This document shows, piece by piece, positions 1 to 10,601 of a stretch of 64,000 nucleotides of DNA. Position 1 is the stretch's first letter. Every line of letters begins with the position of its first letter. Where the stretch lies: assembly GCF_000757485.1 (NCBI RefSeq), contig NZ_JPYO01000027.1, positions 124,001-188,000 on the forward strand, given 5' to 3'. Source of the stretch: Achromobacter sp. RTa (lineage in GTDB: Bacteria; Pseudomonadota; Gammaproteobacteria; Burkholderiales; Burkholderiaceae_B). The notes below the pieces were generated by a model, which searched no databases, had not been told where the DNA came from, and saw only the letters and a program-made list of their open reading frames with translations. Position numbers and translations under genes: made by a program.

Positions 1-515
1 TTGCGAGTCGCCCACAGCGCCAGCAGCACGAATACCCAGATCAGGTAGTAGATGTGGCGGCCGCTGGCCAGGGAAATGCCAAAGATGCTGATGGGCTCGA
101 TGCCGGCGATGCCGTCGTGCTTGCCCAGCCAATCGATATTGCCGAACAGGAAATACAGCGACAAGCCCCACGCGATGGTGCCCAGCGGCAGGTAGTGGCC
201 CGACAGACGCAGCGTGATGGCGCCCAGCAGGTAGGCCACCACGGCGGTCAGGACCAGGCCGGCCGGCAGGGCCAGCCAGGGCGACACGTCGTACTGCGTG
301 GTCAGGTAGGCGGTGGTGTAGGCGCCCAGGCCCACGAATGCCGCCTGGCCGAACGAGGTCAGGCCGCCCACGCCGGTCAGCAGCACCAGCCCGAGCACGA
401 CCAGGCTGGCCAGCCCGATGTAGTTGAGTTGCGTCACCCAGAACTCGGGCGTGGCCGACAGCATCGGCAGGCCCGCCAGGACGACGATGAAGACGGCAAG
501 CAGAATGCGGTTCAT
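1..515 (-). CDS. livM: LivM-type ABC permease, partial (runs off left edge)
   Basis: Inner-membrane permease of a branched-chain amino acid type (HAAT) ABC transporter. Only about 171 N-terminal residues are present because the gene is read leftward off the window edge. The protein begins [12 protein letters not shown], alternates hydrophobic segments, and carries the family signature [14 protein letters not shown] from residue 53. Its ATG lies 5 bp after the livH stop, so the two permeases share a message. The ATPase genes livG and livF would be expected beyond the edge. The substrate cannot be read from the sequence, and relatives also carry aromatic compounds or amides. Confidence 0.9.
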   Translation of the reverse strand, partial: MNRILLAVFIVVLAGLPMLSATPEFWVTQLNYIGLASLVVLGLVLLTGVGGLTSFGQAAFVGLGAYTTAYLTTQYDVSPWLALPAGLVLTAVVAYLLGAITLRLSGHYLPLGTIAWGLSLYFLFGNIDWLGKHDGIAGIEPISIFGISLASGRHIYYLIWVFVLLALWATR

Positions 516-520
516 GACGT

Positions 521-1558
521 TTATTCCTCTTCGTCCACGTGATGGGTGCTGAACGAACGCCAGACCAGAACCGGGATAATCAGTGTGAAGACGATGACTT
601 CCTTGTACGCGCTGGCCCAGAAGGACGAGAACGCTTCCAGCACGCCCACCAGCAGCGAGCCCGCGGCCGCCACGGGGTAGCTCGCCAGGCCGCCGATGAT
701 GGCGCCCACGAAGCCCTTCAGGCCGATCAGGAAGCCGGTGTCGTAGTAGACGGTGGTGATGGGCGCGATCAGCATGCCGGACATGGCGCCGATGGCGACC
801 GCCAGCGTGAAGGTCAGGCTGCCGGACATAGTGGTGCTGATGCCCACCAGGCGCGCGCCGCGGCGGTTGACCGCCGTGGCGCGCAGCGCGCGGCCGTAGA
901 GCGTCTTGCCGAAGAACAGCCACAGGGCCACGATCAGGATGGCGCAGGTGGCGACCACGAACAGGCTTTGCGCGGACCAGGTGGTGAAGCCCAGGTCGAC
1001 TTGCCCGCTGACGAACGCCGGCGTGCGCCAGCCTTCGGCCCCAAAGAACACCAGGGCCAGGCCGGTCAGCGCGAAGTGCACCGCCACGGAAACGATCAGC
1101 AGGACCAGCACGGTGGCCTCGGCCAGCGGCTGATAGACGATGCGATAGACCATCGGGCCCATCGGGATCACCAGCAACAGCGTCAAGAGCATGTTCAGCC
1201 ACAGCGAATTGCCGGGCGCGGTATAGGTGATGGTAAGCCAGAGCAGCGCCAGCGGCAGGGCCACGCAGGTCACCAGGGCCTTGGGCAGGCCGGCGGCGCT
1301 GCGGGCGCGCAGCGCGCGCAGCAATTCAAGCGCCAGGCACACGACGCCCAGCAGCGGCAGGAGGTAGGCGGTGCCGGGCACCTTGCCATCCACCAGCATG
1401 GCCAAGGTCAGGGCGCCGAACGCCACGAACTCGCCCTGGGGAATGAAAATGACGCGCGTGACGGCGAATACCAGCACCAGAGCCATGCCCAGGAGGGCAT
1501 AGATGGCACCGTTGACGACACCGTCTTGCAGCAGGATCAGCGCAATTGAGGAATCCAT
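521..1558 (-). CDS. livH: LivH-type branched-chain amino acid ABC permease
   Basis: Second membrane subunit of the transporter, 345 residues, very hydrophobic. It opens with the LivH-like segment [20 protein letters not shown] and a PQGEF turn, and it ends in an acidic tail (VDEEE). The typical LivH loop [19 protein letters not shown], which contacts the ATPase, is in the second half. It is somewhat longer than the roughly 300-residue E. coli LivH, with extra hydrophobic sequence around residues 65-130. It is preceded by a 163-bp gap after the binding-protein gene and followed 5 bp later by livM. The family is firm; the substrate is inferred only as amino-acid-like. Confidence 0.9.
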   Translation of the reverse strand: MDSSIALILLQDGVVNGAIYALLGMALVLVFAVTRVIFIPQGEFVAFGALTLAMLVDGKVPGTAYLLPLLGVVCLALELLRALRARSAAGLPKALVTCVALPLALLWLTITYTAPGNSLWLNMLLTLLLVIPMGPMVYRIVYQPLAEATVLVLLIVSVAVHFALTGLALVFFGAEGWRTPAFVSGQVDLGFTTWSAQSLFVVATCAILIVALWLFFGKTLYGRALRATAVNRRGARLVGISTTMSGSLTFTLAVAIGAMSGMLIAPITTVYYDTGFLIGLKGFVGAIIGGLASYPVAAAGSLLVGVLEAFSSFWASAYKEVIVFTLIIPVLVWRSFSTHHVDEEE

Positions 1559-1583
1559 CTAACAACTACCTTGTGGTTTCTTG

Positions 1584-1638
1584 GTGCCCCGGCCGCGTCC
1601 GGGGCACTGATACGACACACCGGCCGGAGAGGCCGGTG
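1584..1638 (-). promoter_or_regulatory. Two hairpins between binding-protein gene and livH
   Basis: The 163-bp gap holds two perfect inverted repeats. One has 9-bp arms GTGCCCCGG at 1584-1592 and 1599-1607. The other has 8-bp arms CACCGGCC at 1618-1625 and 1631-1638. Neither is followed by a clear T-run on the minus strand, so they look more like an mRNA-stabilising or attenuating structure than a full terminator. Such structures are common after periplasmic binding-protein genes, where they allow more binding protein than permease; that role is inference here. Confidence 0.45.
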
Positions 1639-1721
1639 CGAAGCATTGCCCGGGTGCCGCGGACGCGCGCCTTGCCGGCGCCGCCGCATTGTGCACCCGT
1701 GGATCGGGCGATCCGGTGGAT

Positions 1722-2885
1722 TTACAGATTGGGCTGGTAGACCCACTTGCCGCCTTCCACCTTGACGATGACGCGCGAGCGTTCGTCAAAGCCGGCGTGG
1801 TCGGTCGGCGACATATTGAACACGCCTTGCGAGGCGGCGAGATCCTTCACGCCTTCCAGGGCGTCGCGCATGGCGGCGCGGAATTCCGGCGTGCCCGGCT
1901 TGGCGCCCGACTTCAGGGCCACCGGCAGCGCGGCCACGACCAGCTGGCCGGCGTCCCACATATGGCCGCCAAACGTGTTGGTGGAGCCCGCGCCGTTGAC
2001 CTTTTCGTAGGCTTCCACGTAGGCCAGGGCCGACTTCTTGACCGGGTTGCTGTCCGGGAGCTGTGCCGCGACCAGCAGCGGGCCGGCCGGCAGGAGCATG
2101 CCGTCGCAATCCTTGCCGCAGACGCGCAGGACGTCGTTGTTGGCGGCGCCGTGCGTCTGGTAGATGGTGCCGCCGTAGTTGCGGGCCTTCAGTTCCTTCT
2201 GCGGCAGGGCCGAGGGCGTGCCGGCGCCGGCGATCAGGATGGCGTCGGGCTTCGCGCCGACCAGCTTGAGCACCTGGCCGGTGACGCTGGTGTCGGTGCG
2301 GCTGTATTTTTCGACCGCGACGATCTCGATGCCCTTGGCCTTGGCGGCCTTCTGCATCACGTCGAGCCAGCCGTCGCCGTAGGCGTCGGCAAAGCCGATG
2401 AAGCCCAGGGTCTTGACCTTGGACTTGGCCATGGCGTCAGCCAGGGCGCCCGCCATCAGCGCGTCGTTCTGCGGGGTCTTGAAGACCCAGCGGCGCTTGT
2501 CGTCGACGGGTTCGACGATCTTGGCGCTGGCGGCCACGCTGATCATGGGGACCTTGGCTTCCGCGGCCACGTCGACCATCGCCAGCGAGCCCGGCGTGAC
2601 CGAGGTGCCGATCAGGACGTCGACCTTGTCGTCGGAAGCCAGCTTGCGCGAGTTCTTGACGGCTTGCGTGGTATCGGTGGCGTCGTCCAGGACGATCCAC
2701 TCGATCTTCTGGCCGGCCACTTCCTTGGGCAGGAGAGCCACGGTGTTGCGCTCGGGGATACCCAGCGACGCGGCGGGGCCGGTGCTGGCCACCGTCACGC
2801 CGACCTTGACCTGCGCGCTTGCCAGAAGCGGCAGGGTCAGGGCAACAGCGGCAGCCGCCGCGGACAAGCCGAAGTGCTTGCGCAT
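1722..2885 (-). CDS. Periplasmic binding protein of LivK-like ABC transporter
   Basis: Solute-binding protein of the Peripla_BP_6 (LivK-like) family, 387 residues. It has a clear signal peptide (MRKHFGLSAAAAAVALTLPL, Ala-Ser-Ala-Gln cleavage region), then VKVGVTVASTGPAASLG as the first strand and binding loop. The bilobed fold is supported by the segments PMISVAASAKIV and FIGFADAYGDGWLD. A strong Shine-Dalgarno (AGGAGA) precedes the ATG. It heads the operon with livH and livM and supplies the substrate to them in the periplasm. Relatives bind branched-chain amino acids, but also aromatic acids and amides, so no symbol is given. Confidence 0.87.
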   Translation of the reverse strand: MRKHFGLSAAAAAVALTLPLLASAQVKVGVTVASTGPAASLGIPERNTVALLPKEVAGQKIEWIVLDDATDTTQAVKNSRKLASDDKVDVLIGTSVTPGSLAMVDVAAEAKVPMISVAASAKIVEPVDDKRRWVFKTPQNDALMAGALADAMAKSKVKTLGFIGFADAYGDGWLDVMQKAAKAKGIEIVAVEKYSRTDTSVTGQVLKLVGAKPDAILIAGAGTPSALPQKELKARNYGGTIYQTHGAANNDVLRVCGKDCDGMLLPAGPLLVAAQLPDSNPVKKSALAYVEAYEKVNGAGSTNTFGGHMWDAGQLVVAALPVALKSGAKPGTPEFRAAMRDALEGVKDLAASQGVFNMSPTDHAGFDERSRVIVKVEGGKWVYQPNL

Positions 2886-2964
2886 ATTTTTGTCTCCTGT
2901 GGTGGCTCAGAGGCGCCTCGATAGAGGCTAGGGCGAGCCTAGTTAAAGTTATACAGAAAAAAAT

Positions 2965-2970
2965 ATTATA
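2965..2970 (-). promoter_or_regulatory. Candidate -10 box for the liv operon
   Basis: In the AT-rich gap upstream of the binding-protein gene the minus strand carries a perfect TATAAT about 80 bp before the start codon. The -35 region at 16-18 bp spacing is poor, so an activator may be needed. Two small hairpins (arms GCCTC/GAGGC at 2915-2928 and CTAGG/CCTAG at 2928-2942) lie in the leader. The rest of the 242-bp gap to bioY shows nothing I recognise. Confidence 0.45.
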
Positions 2971-3127
2971 GGGTTAAAACAGTATCAGATGACTACGCGC
3001 AACTCCGGTAAATCCCTGATGTGCTACAGAAACACGTTTCAGCAAACGCATTCGTTAATGGCGAACTTGTACTAGAAAAGACCACCGCGCGTCAGTTGGG
3101 GGATTCCCTTGGCCCGAAGCGTCCGCC

Positions 3128-3682
3128 TCAGCGCCCCAGCATCGGCCACACGCGTTCCACCCTGGACGCCACCCAGGCGGCGACCACCGCCTTGATCAGA
3201 TCGCCAGGCACGAACACGGCCACCGCCAGCGCGGCCTTCGCAAGATCCATCTTCGCGACCGTGGCCAGCCAGGGCACGCCGAAGGCGTACACCACGGCGA
3301 TGCCGCCGATGACGCACGCGGCCACGTAGCCCGCGACCTGCGCCGCACCCGCGGCCCTGGCGGCCAGCCGGCGGGCCAGCCAGCCCGTCACGAAGGCGCC
3401 GGCCACCAAGCCTACGAGGAAGCCGCCCGTCGGGCCGAGAAACGCGCCCAGGCCGCCCCTCCCGCCCGGCAGCACGGGCAGGCCGATGGCAGCCAGCGCC
3501 AGATACAGCAGGCAGGCCAGCGCGCCCCGCGCGGGCCCCAGCATGGCGCCCGCCAGCATGGCCCCCAGGGTCTGCAGCGTGATGGGCACCGGAATGGCGG
3601 GCAGCGGGATGGGCGGGATCAGGCTCAGGACGACGATCAGCGCCGCGAACAACGCGATCAGCACGGTGTTGCTGGATTTCAT
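3128..3682 (-). CDS. bioY: Biotin ECF transporter S component BioY
   Basis: Biotin-binding membrane subunit of an energy-coupling factor transporter, 184 residues. The start at MKSSNTVLIALFAALIVV is chosen because the open frame upstream overlaps bioN out of frame, and this ATG gives the normal BioY length. Family features are visible: the PVPITLQTLGAMLAGAMLGP segment, the GLPVLPGGRGGLGAFLGPTG loop that lines the biotin pocket, and the late FVPGDLIKAVVAA segment. It is last in the bioM-bioN-bioY operon, 29 bp after bioN. No convincing terminator follows. Confidence 0.93.
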   Translation of the reverse strand: MKSSNTVLIALFAALIVVLSLIPPIPLPAIPVPITLQTLGAMLAGAMLGPARGALACLLYLALAAIGLPVLPGGRGGLGAFLGPTGGFLVGLVAGAFVTGWLARRLAARAAGAAQVAGYVAACVIGGIAVVYAFGVPWLATVAKMDLAKAALAVAVFVPGDLIKAVVAAWVASRVERVWPMLGR

Positions 3683-3711
3683 GGGATTTTCCCCTTGCAG
3701 GTGGATGGTGT

Positions 3712-4308
3712 TCAGGCGCTGCGCGCGTCGATGGCTTCGGCGACTTCCTGGGCCCTTTTCAGGGTCAGCACGATCAATGGCACGATGAGCGCCACAGGAT
3801 TGGCGCCCAGCCCGCGGGCGGCCTGCGCCTCGCGGATTTCCTGGAAGTTGCGCCAGATCTCGGGCACGAAACGCAGGGCCAGGGCCAGCGCCAGCGCCAC
3901 CTTGCCGGCATCGACCAGCCCGGCGCGCTGCAGAGGCATCAACGCCTTTTCGCAGACCGCGATCAAGTCGGAAGTGCGGGTGGCCAGGGTGACGGCCAGC
4001 GCCAGCCCCACCAGGGCTCCCACGCGCAGCAGCACGGCCAGCGCCGCCATCCCGCCCTGGAACCAGGCGGTGAAGGCGCCCACGGCCAGCAGCACCCAGG
4101 CCAGCCCTCGCAACTGCCTCCAGACGGCAGCCGCGGCCACGCCCGTGGACCAGACCAGGACACTGGCGGCCAGGAAGGCCAGCGCCAGCCAGCGCGGGTC
4201 GCGCAGCAGGAAGAGCCCCGCCCCCGCCGCCATCAGCGCCAGCAGTTTCAGCCAGGCCGGCAGACGGTGCAGCGGCGTGCCGCCCGGCACATACAGGGGC
4301 TCCATCAT
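3712..4308 (-). CDS. bioN: ECF transporter transmembrane coupling protein BioN
   Basis: T component (CbiQ/EcfT family) that couples the ATPase to BioY, 198 residues. It starts [21 protein letters not shown], the usual amphipathic entry of this family. Transmembrane segments follow, and the last third is a cytoplasmic helical region containing the coupling motif region (FQEIREAQAARGLG) that contacts the ATPase. Its ATG overlaps the bioM stop by 4 bp, which implies translational coupling. The neighbouring bioY makes biotin the clear substrate; alone, this family is not substrate-specific. Confidence 0.9.
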   Translation of the reverse strand: MMEPLYVPGGTPLHRLPAWLKLLALMAAGAGLFLLRDPRWLALAFLAASVLVWSTGVAAAAVWRQLRGLAWVLLAVGAFTAWFQGGMAALAVLLRVGALVGLALAVTLATRTSDLIAVCEKALMPLQRAGLVDAGKVALALALALRFVPEIWRNFQEIREAQAARGLGANPVALIVPLIVLTLKRAQEVAEAIDARSA

Positions 4309-4982
4309 GCGCAGTGCTCCCGGTACCAGCGCAGGGCGGCGCCCGGGGCATCGTCCGCCGCGATATTGCCGTCCCGCACGACGAGCACCCGGTCGAAGTC
4401 CTCCAGCAGTTCCAGGTCGTGGCTGACGACGATGGCGTCGTGGGGCAGCCCGGCGATGGCATCGCGCACCCGGTTGCGGTTGCGCAGGTCCAGCTGGGTG
4501 GTAGGCTCGTCGAACACGATGAGCGCGGGTTCCATGACCAGCACCGCCGCCAGCGCCACCAGCTGGCGCTCGCCGCCCGACAGGGTATGGCTGGTCCGGT
4601 CGGCCAGATGCCCTACCCCCAGGCTGCCCAGCTGCGCCTCGATGCGGGCCTCGCGCTGCCGTCGGTCCGGCGCCAGGTGCTTCAGGCCGAACGCCAGGTC
4701 TTCGCGCACAATGGGAAATACGATCTGGTTCTCGGGGTTCTGGAAAACGAAGCCGACCTGACGGCGCACCGCCTTCAGGTCTTGCCGGGTATCCAGCCCG
4801 CCCACCCGCACGCTGCCCGAGGAAGGCAGCACCAGCCCGTTGACCAGGCGCGCCAGCGTGCTCTTGCCGGCGCCATTGGGGCCGACGATGCCGACGCGGC
4901 GCTCGGCCAGCGTCGCGCTCACCCCGCGCAACACTTCCGCCTGGGGCGTCGATACAACCGCCTGGTCAAACTCGATTAACAT
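4305..4982 (-). CDS. bioM: Biotin ECF transporter ATPase BioM
   Basis: Cytoplasmic ATPase that drives the BioMNY importer, 225 residues. Motifs are complete: Walker [10 protein letters not shown] at 34-42, Q-loop around FQNPENQ at 80-86 (typical of ECF ATPases), signature LSGGERQ at 134-140, Walker B LIVFDE at 154-159, and an H-loop SHD near 184. It is first in the operon, and its ATG lies 12 bp from a perfect 22-bp interrupted palindrome shared with the divergent msrB promoter region. Confidence 0.93.
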   Translation of the reverse strand: MLIEFDQAVVSTPQAEVLRGVSATLAERRVGIVGPNGAGKSTLARLVNGLVLPSSGSVRVGGLDTRQDLKAVRRQVGFVFQNPENQIVFPIVREDLAFGLKHLAPDRRQREARIEAQLGSLGVGHLADRTSHTLSGGERQLVALAAVLVMEPALIVFDEPTTQLDLRNRNRVRDAIAGLPHDAIVVSHDLELLEDFDRVLVVRDGNIAADDAPGAALRWYREHCA

Positions 4983-4993
4983 GGGGCGGGATT

Positions 4994-5015
4994 ATGCCCG
5001 AACCATTTCGGGCAT
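4994..5015. promoter_or_regulatory. Perfect inverted repeat between bioM and msrB
   Basis: 9-bp arms ATGCCCGAA (4994-5002) and TTCGGGCAT (5007-5015) flank a CCAT spacer. The gap between the two divergent start codons is only 52 bp, so the palindrome sits 11 bp from the bioM ATG and 19 bp from the msrB ATG. It could be a dimeric operator or an RNA hairpin in either leader. It does not match the BirA or BioR biotin operators that I know. Confidence 0.5.
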
Positions 5016-5034
5016 CGGGACTCCAAGAGCTCAT

Positions 5035-5433
5035 ATGGACAAAGTACGCAAATCCGACGCCGAATGGCGCGCCCAGCTTTCCCCCGAAGAATACGTCGTC
5101 GCCCGAGAAAAGGGTACGGAACGCGCATTCACCGGGCGCTACTGGGATACGTTCTCGCATGGCATCTACCGCTGCGTGGGCTGTGGCACGGCGCTGTTCG
5201 CCTCCGACACCAAGTTCGACGCCGGCTGCGGCTGGCCCAGCTATTTCCAGCCGCTGGACCCGGACAACGTTCGCGAAGAGCGGGATACCAGCCACGGCAT
5301 GGTCCGCACCGAAGTGCTGTGCAACGTCTGCGACTCGCACCTGGGCCACGTCTTCCCCGACGGCCCCGAGCCCACCGGCCTGCGCTACTGCATCAACTCC
5401 CTGTCGATGACGTTTGAACCCGTAGAAGACTGA
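5035..5433 (+). CDS. msrB: Peptide-methionine (R)-S-oxide reductase MsrB
   Basis: Reduces the R epimer of methionine sulfoxide in oxidised proteins, using thioredoxin; cytoplasmic. It has 132 residues, normal for the single-domain enzyme. Zinc-site cysteines are C47/C50 and C96/C99 (two CxxC pairs). The catalytic cysteine is C119 in RYCINS, and the fold signature GCGWPSYF is present. The ATG at 5035 gives a start just before the conserved [10 protein letters not shown] segment; the longer open frame runs back through bioM. It is followed with no gap by yciB (TGA then ATG). Confidence 0.95.
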   Translation: MDKVRKSDAEWRAQLSPEEYVVAREKGTERAFTGRYWDTFSHGIYRCVGCGTALFASDTKFDAGCGWPSYFQPLDPDNVREERDTSHGMVRTEVLCNVCDSHLGHVFPDGPEPTGLRYCINSLSMTFEPVED

Positions 5434-6015
5434 ATGAAGAAGTTTCTGTTCGACCTGTTTCCGCTGTTCCTTTTCTTCATCGCCTATCGGTACACGGACA
5501 TTTTCATCGCCACGGGCGTCGCCATGGCCGCGGCCGTCGCGCAGATCATCTGGCTGAAGGCCACGGGCCGCGCCACCGAGGCCATGCACTGGATCAACCT
5601 CACGGTCATCCTGGTGTTCGGCGGCGCGACGATCTGGCTGCACAGCGACGTCTTCATCAAATGGAAGCCCACGGTGCTGTACTGGCTGTTCGGCGGCGCG
5701 CTGGTCTTCGCGCGCCTGCTGTTCGGCCGCAACCTGATCCGCCGCCTGATGGAAAAGCAGATCCAGCTGCCGGATGCCGCCTGGGAACGGCTGAACCTGG
5801 TATGGGCCGCATTTTTCCTGATCGCGGGCGCCCTCAATCTCTACGTGGCGTTTTCCGGCCACTTCACCGAGTCGCAATGGGTCAGCTTCAAGGCCTTCGG
5901 CCTGATGGGCCTGATGGTGGTCTTCGTGATCGGGCAGTCGCTGTGGCTGGGCAAGCACATCCAGGCCGAGGAGCAGACGCCCTCTGGCTCCGACACCCCG
6001 CCCGGCAAGCCCTGA
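5434..6015 (+). CDS. yciB: Intracellular septation protein A family (YciB/IspZ)
   Basis: Inner-membrane protein of the YciB family, linked in enterics to envelope integrity and septation; the molecular role is not settled. It has 193 residues with about five hydrophobic segments. The start MKKFLFDLFPLFLFFIAYRY is diagnostic, and the WKPTVLYWLFGG and FGRNLIRRLM segments are typical. The C-terminal tail is charged and proline-rich. The ATG directly abuts the msrB stop, so the two are probably translationally coupled. Confidence 0.93.
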   Translation: MKKFLFDLFPLFLFFIAYRYTDIFIATGVAMAAAVAQIIWLKATGRATEAMHWINLTVILVFGGATIWLHSDVFIKWKPTVLYWLFGGALVFARLLFGRNLIRRLMEKQIQLPDAAWERLNLVWAAFFLIAGALNLYVAFSGHFTESQWVSFKAFGLMGLMVVFVIGQSLWLGKHIQAEEQTPSGSDTPPGKP

Positions 6016-6035
6016 GCCTCCCCCTCCCTCTTCCG

Positions 6036-6055
6036 TCCGGCGCCAGCGCGCCGGA
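6036..6055 (+). other. Hairpin in yciB-bolA gap
   Basis: 8-bp arms TCCGGCGC and GCGCCGGA around a 4-nt loop, followed only by ACTTTC. The short T-tract makes it at best a weak or Rho-assisted attenuator; bolA begins 18 bp later. Confidence 0.3.
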
Positions 6056-6073
6056 ACTTTCATATCGACCGCC

Positions 6074-6343
6074 ATGTCAGACACCACCGACCGAATCTCC
6101 CTGATCCGGGAACGGCTCGCCGTCCTGGAACCCGTCAGCCTGGACATCCTGGACGACTCGCATTTGCACGCCGGGCACGAAGGCAGTAAAAACGGCGCCG
6201 GCCACTATCGCGTGATCATCGTTGCGTCTTGCTTTGCCGGGCTCTCCCCCGTCGCGCGGCATCGGCTGGTGTATCATCATTTGCAAGATTTGATCCCCTA
6301 TCCGATTCATGCGCTTGCGCTTGACGCCCAGGCTCCCAAATAG
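6074..6343 (+). CDS. bolA: BolA family protein
   Basis: Small BolA-like protein of 89 residues. The family usually partners a monothiol glutaredoxin in iron-sulfur handling and stress response. Visible features are the start SLIRERLAVLEPVSLDILD, the central histidine-bearing SHLHAGHEGSKNG loop, and the conserved RHRLVYHHLQDLI helix ending in the predicted ligand histidine region (IHALAL). It lies between yciB and the PpiC gene in the same direction, with a 17-bp gap and a good AAGGA ribosome site for the next gene. Confidence 0.92.
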   Translation: MSDTTDRISLIRERLAVLEPVSLDILDDSHLHAGHEGSKNGAGHYRVIIVASCFAGLSPVARHRLVYHHLQDLIPYPIHALALDAQAPK

Positions 6344-6360
6344 AAAGTAAAAGGATATTC

Positions 6361-7137
6361 ATGAAACGCATCGTCATGCTGGCTGCGGCCTGCGTCATCG
6401 CCGTGCCGGCTTTTGCCCAGAACGTGGCCACCGTCAACGGCAAGGCCATCCCGCAGAAGAGCCTGGATCAATTCGTCAAGCTGCTGGTGAGCCAGGGCGC
6501 CACCGATTCGCCGCAATTGCGCGAACAGGTCAAGCAGGAAATGATCAACCGCCAGATCTTCGTGCAGGCCGCCGAAGCCAGCGGCATCGCCAAGCAGGCC
6601 GACGTCCAGACCGAAATCGAACTGGCCCGCCAAGGCATCCTGGTCCGCGCCCTGATGGCCGACTACCTGGCCAAGCACCCCGTCTCGGACGCCAAGGTCA
6701 CGGCGGAATACGAGAAGATCAAGAAGGAACAGGCCGGCAAGATGGAATACAAGGTTCGTCACATCCTCGTCGAAGACGAGAAGACGGCCAATGACCTGCT
6801 GGCCCAGATCAAGAGCAACAAGAGCAAGTTCAACGACCTGGCCAAGAAGAACTCGAAGGACCCCGGCAGCGCCGAAAAGGGCGGCGACCTGGGTTGGGCG
6901 CCCCCGACCAACTACGTCCAGCCGTTCGCGCAGGCCGTGACGCAGCTGAAGAAGGGCGAGCTGGTCGACAAGCCGGTGCAAACCCAGTTCGGCTGGCACA
7001 TCATCATGGTCGACGACACCCGTCCGGTGGAATTCCCGCCGCTCGACCAGGTGCGCACGCAACTGGAAGAAATGCTGCGCCAGCAAACCCTGGCCGACTA
7101 CCAGAAGGAACTGCGCGAAAAGGCCAAGATCCAGTAA
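6361..7137 (+). CDS. Periplasmic PpiC-type peptidyl-prolyl isomerase
   Basis: Folding helper in the periplasm, 258 residues. A signal peptide (MKRIVMLAAACVIAVPAFA) precedes QNVATVNGKAIP, the start of a SurA-N-like helical chaperone region. The parvulin domain covers roughly residues 125-225 with the motifs YKVRHILVEDEKTA, FNDLAKKNSKDPGS, GGDLGW and FGWHIIMVDD. It is last in the rightward msrB-yciB-bolA series and is followed by a strong terminator. It is too short for SurA, which has two parvulin domains. It resembles the small parvulins of Bordetella-type genomes. Confidence 0.9.
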   Translation: MKRIVMLAAACVIAVPAFAQNVATVNGKAIPQKSLDQFVKLLVSQGATDSPQLREQVKQEMINRQIFVQAAEASGIAKQADVQTEIELARQGILVRALMADYLAKHPVSDAKVTAEYEKIKKEQAGKMEYKVRHILVEDEKTANDLLAQIKSNKSKFNDLAKKNSKDPGSAEKGGDLGWAPPTNYVQPFAQAVTQLKKGELVDKPVQTQFGWHIIMVDDTRPVEFPPLDQVRTQLEEMLRQQTLADYQKELREKAKIQ

Positions 7138-7157
7138 GCCTTGCCGCTCAAACGAAA

Positions 7158-7185
7158 ACTGCCCGCATCGCGGGCAGTTTTTTTT
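7158..7185 (+). terminator. Rho-independent terminator after the PpiC gene
   Basis: 9-bp perfect stem (ACTGCCCGC at 7158-7166, its complement at 7170-7178) with a 3-nt loop, followed directly by eight Ts. It ends the msrB-yciB-bolA-ppiC unit just before the convergent ligA stop. Confidence 0.9.
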
Positions 7186-7219
7186 GGGGGGGAAGGAATG
7201 TTTTCCGGGAGAACCGGCC

Positions 7220-9367
<2,148 letters not shown>

Positions 9368-9394
9368 TCAAGCGCAATGCTTGGGAGTGGACGC

Positions 9395-9445
9395 GGGGCC
9401 GCGCAGAGCCGGCCTTGCCGGTCCGCCGCGGCGCCCCCTTGGCGG
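9395..9445 (-). repeat. GC-rich palindromic intergenic element, copy A
   Basis: Between zipA and ligA. Read on the minus strand it has AAGGGGGCG, then CGGACCGGCAAGGCCGG, which forms a small hairpin (arms CCGGC at 9409-9413 and GCCGG at 9417-9421) nested in longer GC-rich complementarity. The same modules in the same order occur on the plus strand at 53108-53160. The shared core marks it as an interspersed element rather than a gene-specific leader. Confidence 0.5.
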
Positions 9446-9475
9446 AGACGCGCGGCGCTGCGGGGGGAACCCCCA

Positions 9476-10555
9476 TCAGGCGAACACCCGTTGAGCGCGC
9501 TCGCTGCCGGCGGGCAGGCCTGCCTGCTCCAGCTGGCCGAACAGCACCTGCAGCCGTTCGTCGATAACCGTTTCAGAGCCGTCGGCCAGCGGCTTGCCCT
9601 GATCGTCGACCAGTTCCGCGCGCAGGCGGGCGGCCAGGTCGCGGCCCACGTCGACCATGCGGCCGAAGGCGCGGCTGTCCGCGGGGCTGCACGGCACGTC
9701 GAGCAACAGGTAAAGCCGTTCGATTCCGCCCATGCCGGCATCGAACGCCGCGCCATCGGCGCGGGCCAGCGTGAAGCGGGCGACGCCGTTATCCGCCGGC
9801 CAGGCCAGGCGGTTGCCATCGGGGACGAAGCCGGTATCGCGCGCAATGCCCAGCACTTCGGCGGCGGGCTGGGCCGTGCCCAGCAACAGGGTCAGGCCGA
9901 CCTGGGTGTCCAGGGCGGCGCAGGTGTCGTCCAGGCGGGCGCCCTGCTCAAGCACGGCCTGCTGATCCGGCCCTTCGATGGTGGCGTCGAAACGCTCGGC
10001 CATATCCTGGGCCCGGGCCCAGGCCTGCGACCATTCGATAGCGGTCAGCGGGCCGCTGCGGTTGGCAAGCAGCACCGCCAGTTGCATCGAGGCGTAGGAC
10101 TCGTCCGCGTGGATGTGGGCGCGGTGGCGGCGCTGGTCGGTTTCGGCGAACACGCGCATGGGCTTGCGGCCCACGTGACGCAGGCTCTGCATATAGGGCA
10201 GCAGCTCGGCGCCGCGCACGGGTTCGGCGAAGTTGATCTCGATGACCACTTCGCAAGCGGGATCGGGCTCGGCGGCATCGTCGGCATCCGTGCCCGGATC
10301 GACCGGGGCCGCCTGGCCGGCTGGCGCGCGCGGGGCGTCGCCGACCATGCCGGGCTCGCGGCGCGGCGCCGGACCCGAACCGGCGCTGGCGGCGCCGGCA
10401 ACTGCGCCCGCCCCCAGCAGAGGATCCTGCTCGGACGCTGGGAAATGGGTCTGCATCTTGCGCCGGACGCGGCGGTCCTGCCACCAGTTGAATCCCAGCA
10501 CCAGCAGTATCAGCAGGACGCCGAGGGCAATCAGCCCGATCTGCAAATCACTCAT
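9476..10555 (-). CDS. zipA: ZipA-like cell division protein
   Basis: Predicted membrane anchor for FtsZ, 359 residues. One N-terminal transmembrane helix (about residues 5-24, LQIGLIALGVLLILLVLGF) precedes a basic stretch (WWQDRRVRRKMQ), a low-complexity Ala/Pro/Gly/Asp linker, and a C-terminal globular region that fits the ZipA FtsZ-binding domain. Its position between smc and ligA matches the usual betaproteobacterial order. Sequence conservation with enteric ZipA is weak; topology and context carry the call. Confidence 0.75.
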   Translation of the reverse strand: MSDLQIGLIALGVLLILLVLGFNWWQDRRVRRKMQTHFPASEQDPLLGAGAVAGAASAGSGPAPRREPGMVGDAPRAPAGQAAPVDPGTDADDAAEPDPACEVVIEINFAEPVRGAELLPYMQSLRHVGRKPMRVFAETDQRRHRAHIHADESYASMQLAVLLANRSGPLTAIEWSQAWARAQDMAERFDATIEGPDQQAVLEQGARLDDTCAALDTQVGLTLLLGTAQPAAEVLGIARDTGFVPDGNRLAWPADNGVARFTLARADGAAFDAGMGGIERLYLLLDVPCSPADSRAFGRMVDVGRDLAARLRAELVDDQGKPLADGSETVIDERLQVLFGQLEQAGLPAGSERAQRVFA

Positions 10556-10601
10556 GTGTCAATCCCGCGCCGAAACGCCCGGCGCCCTTCTGAATATTGG
10601 T

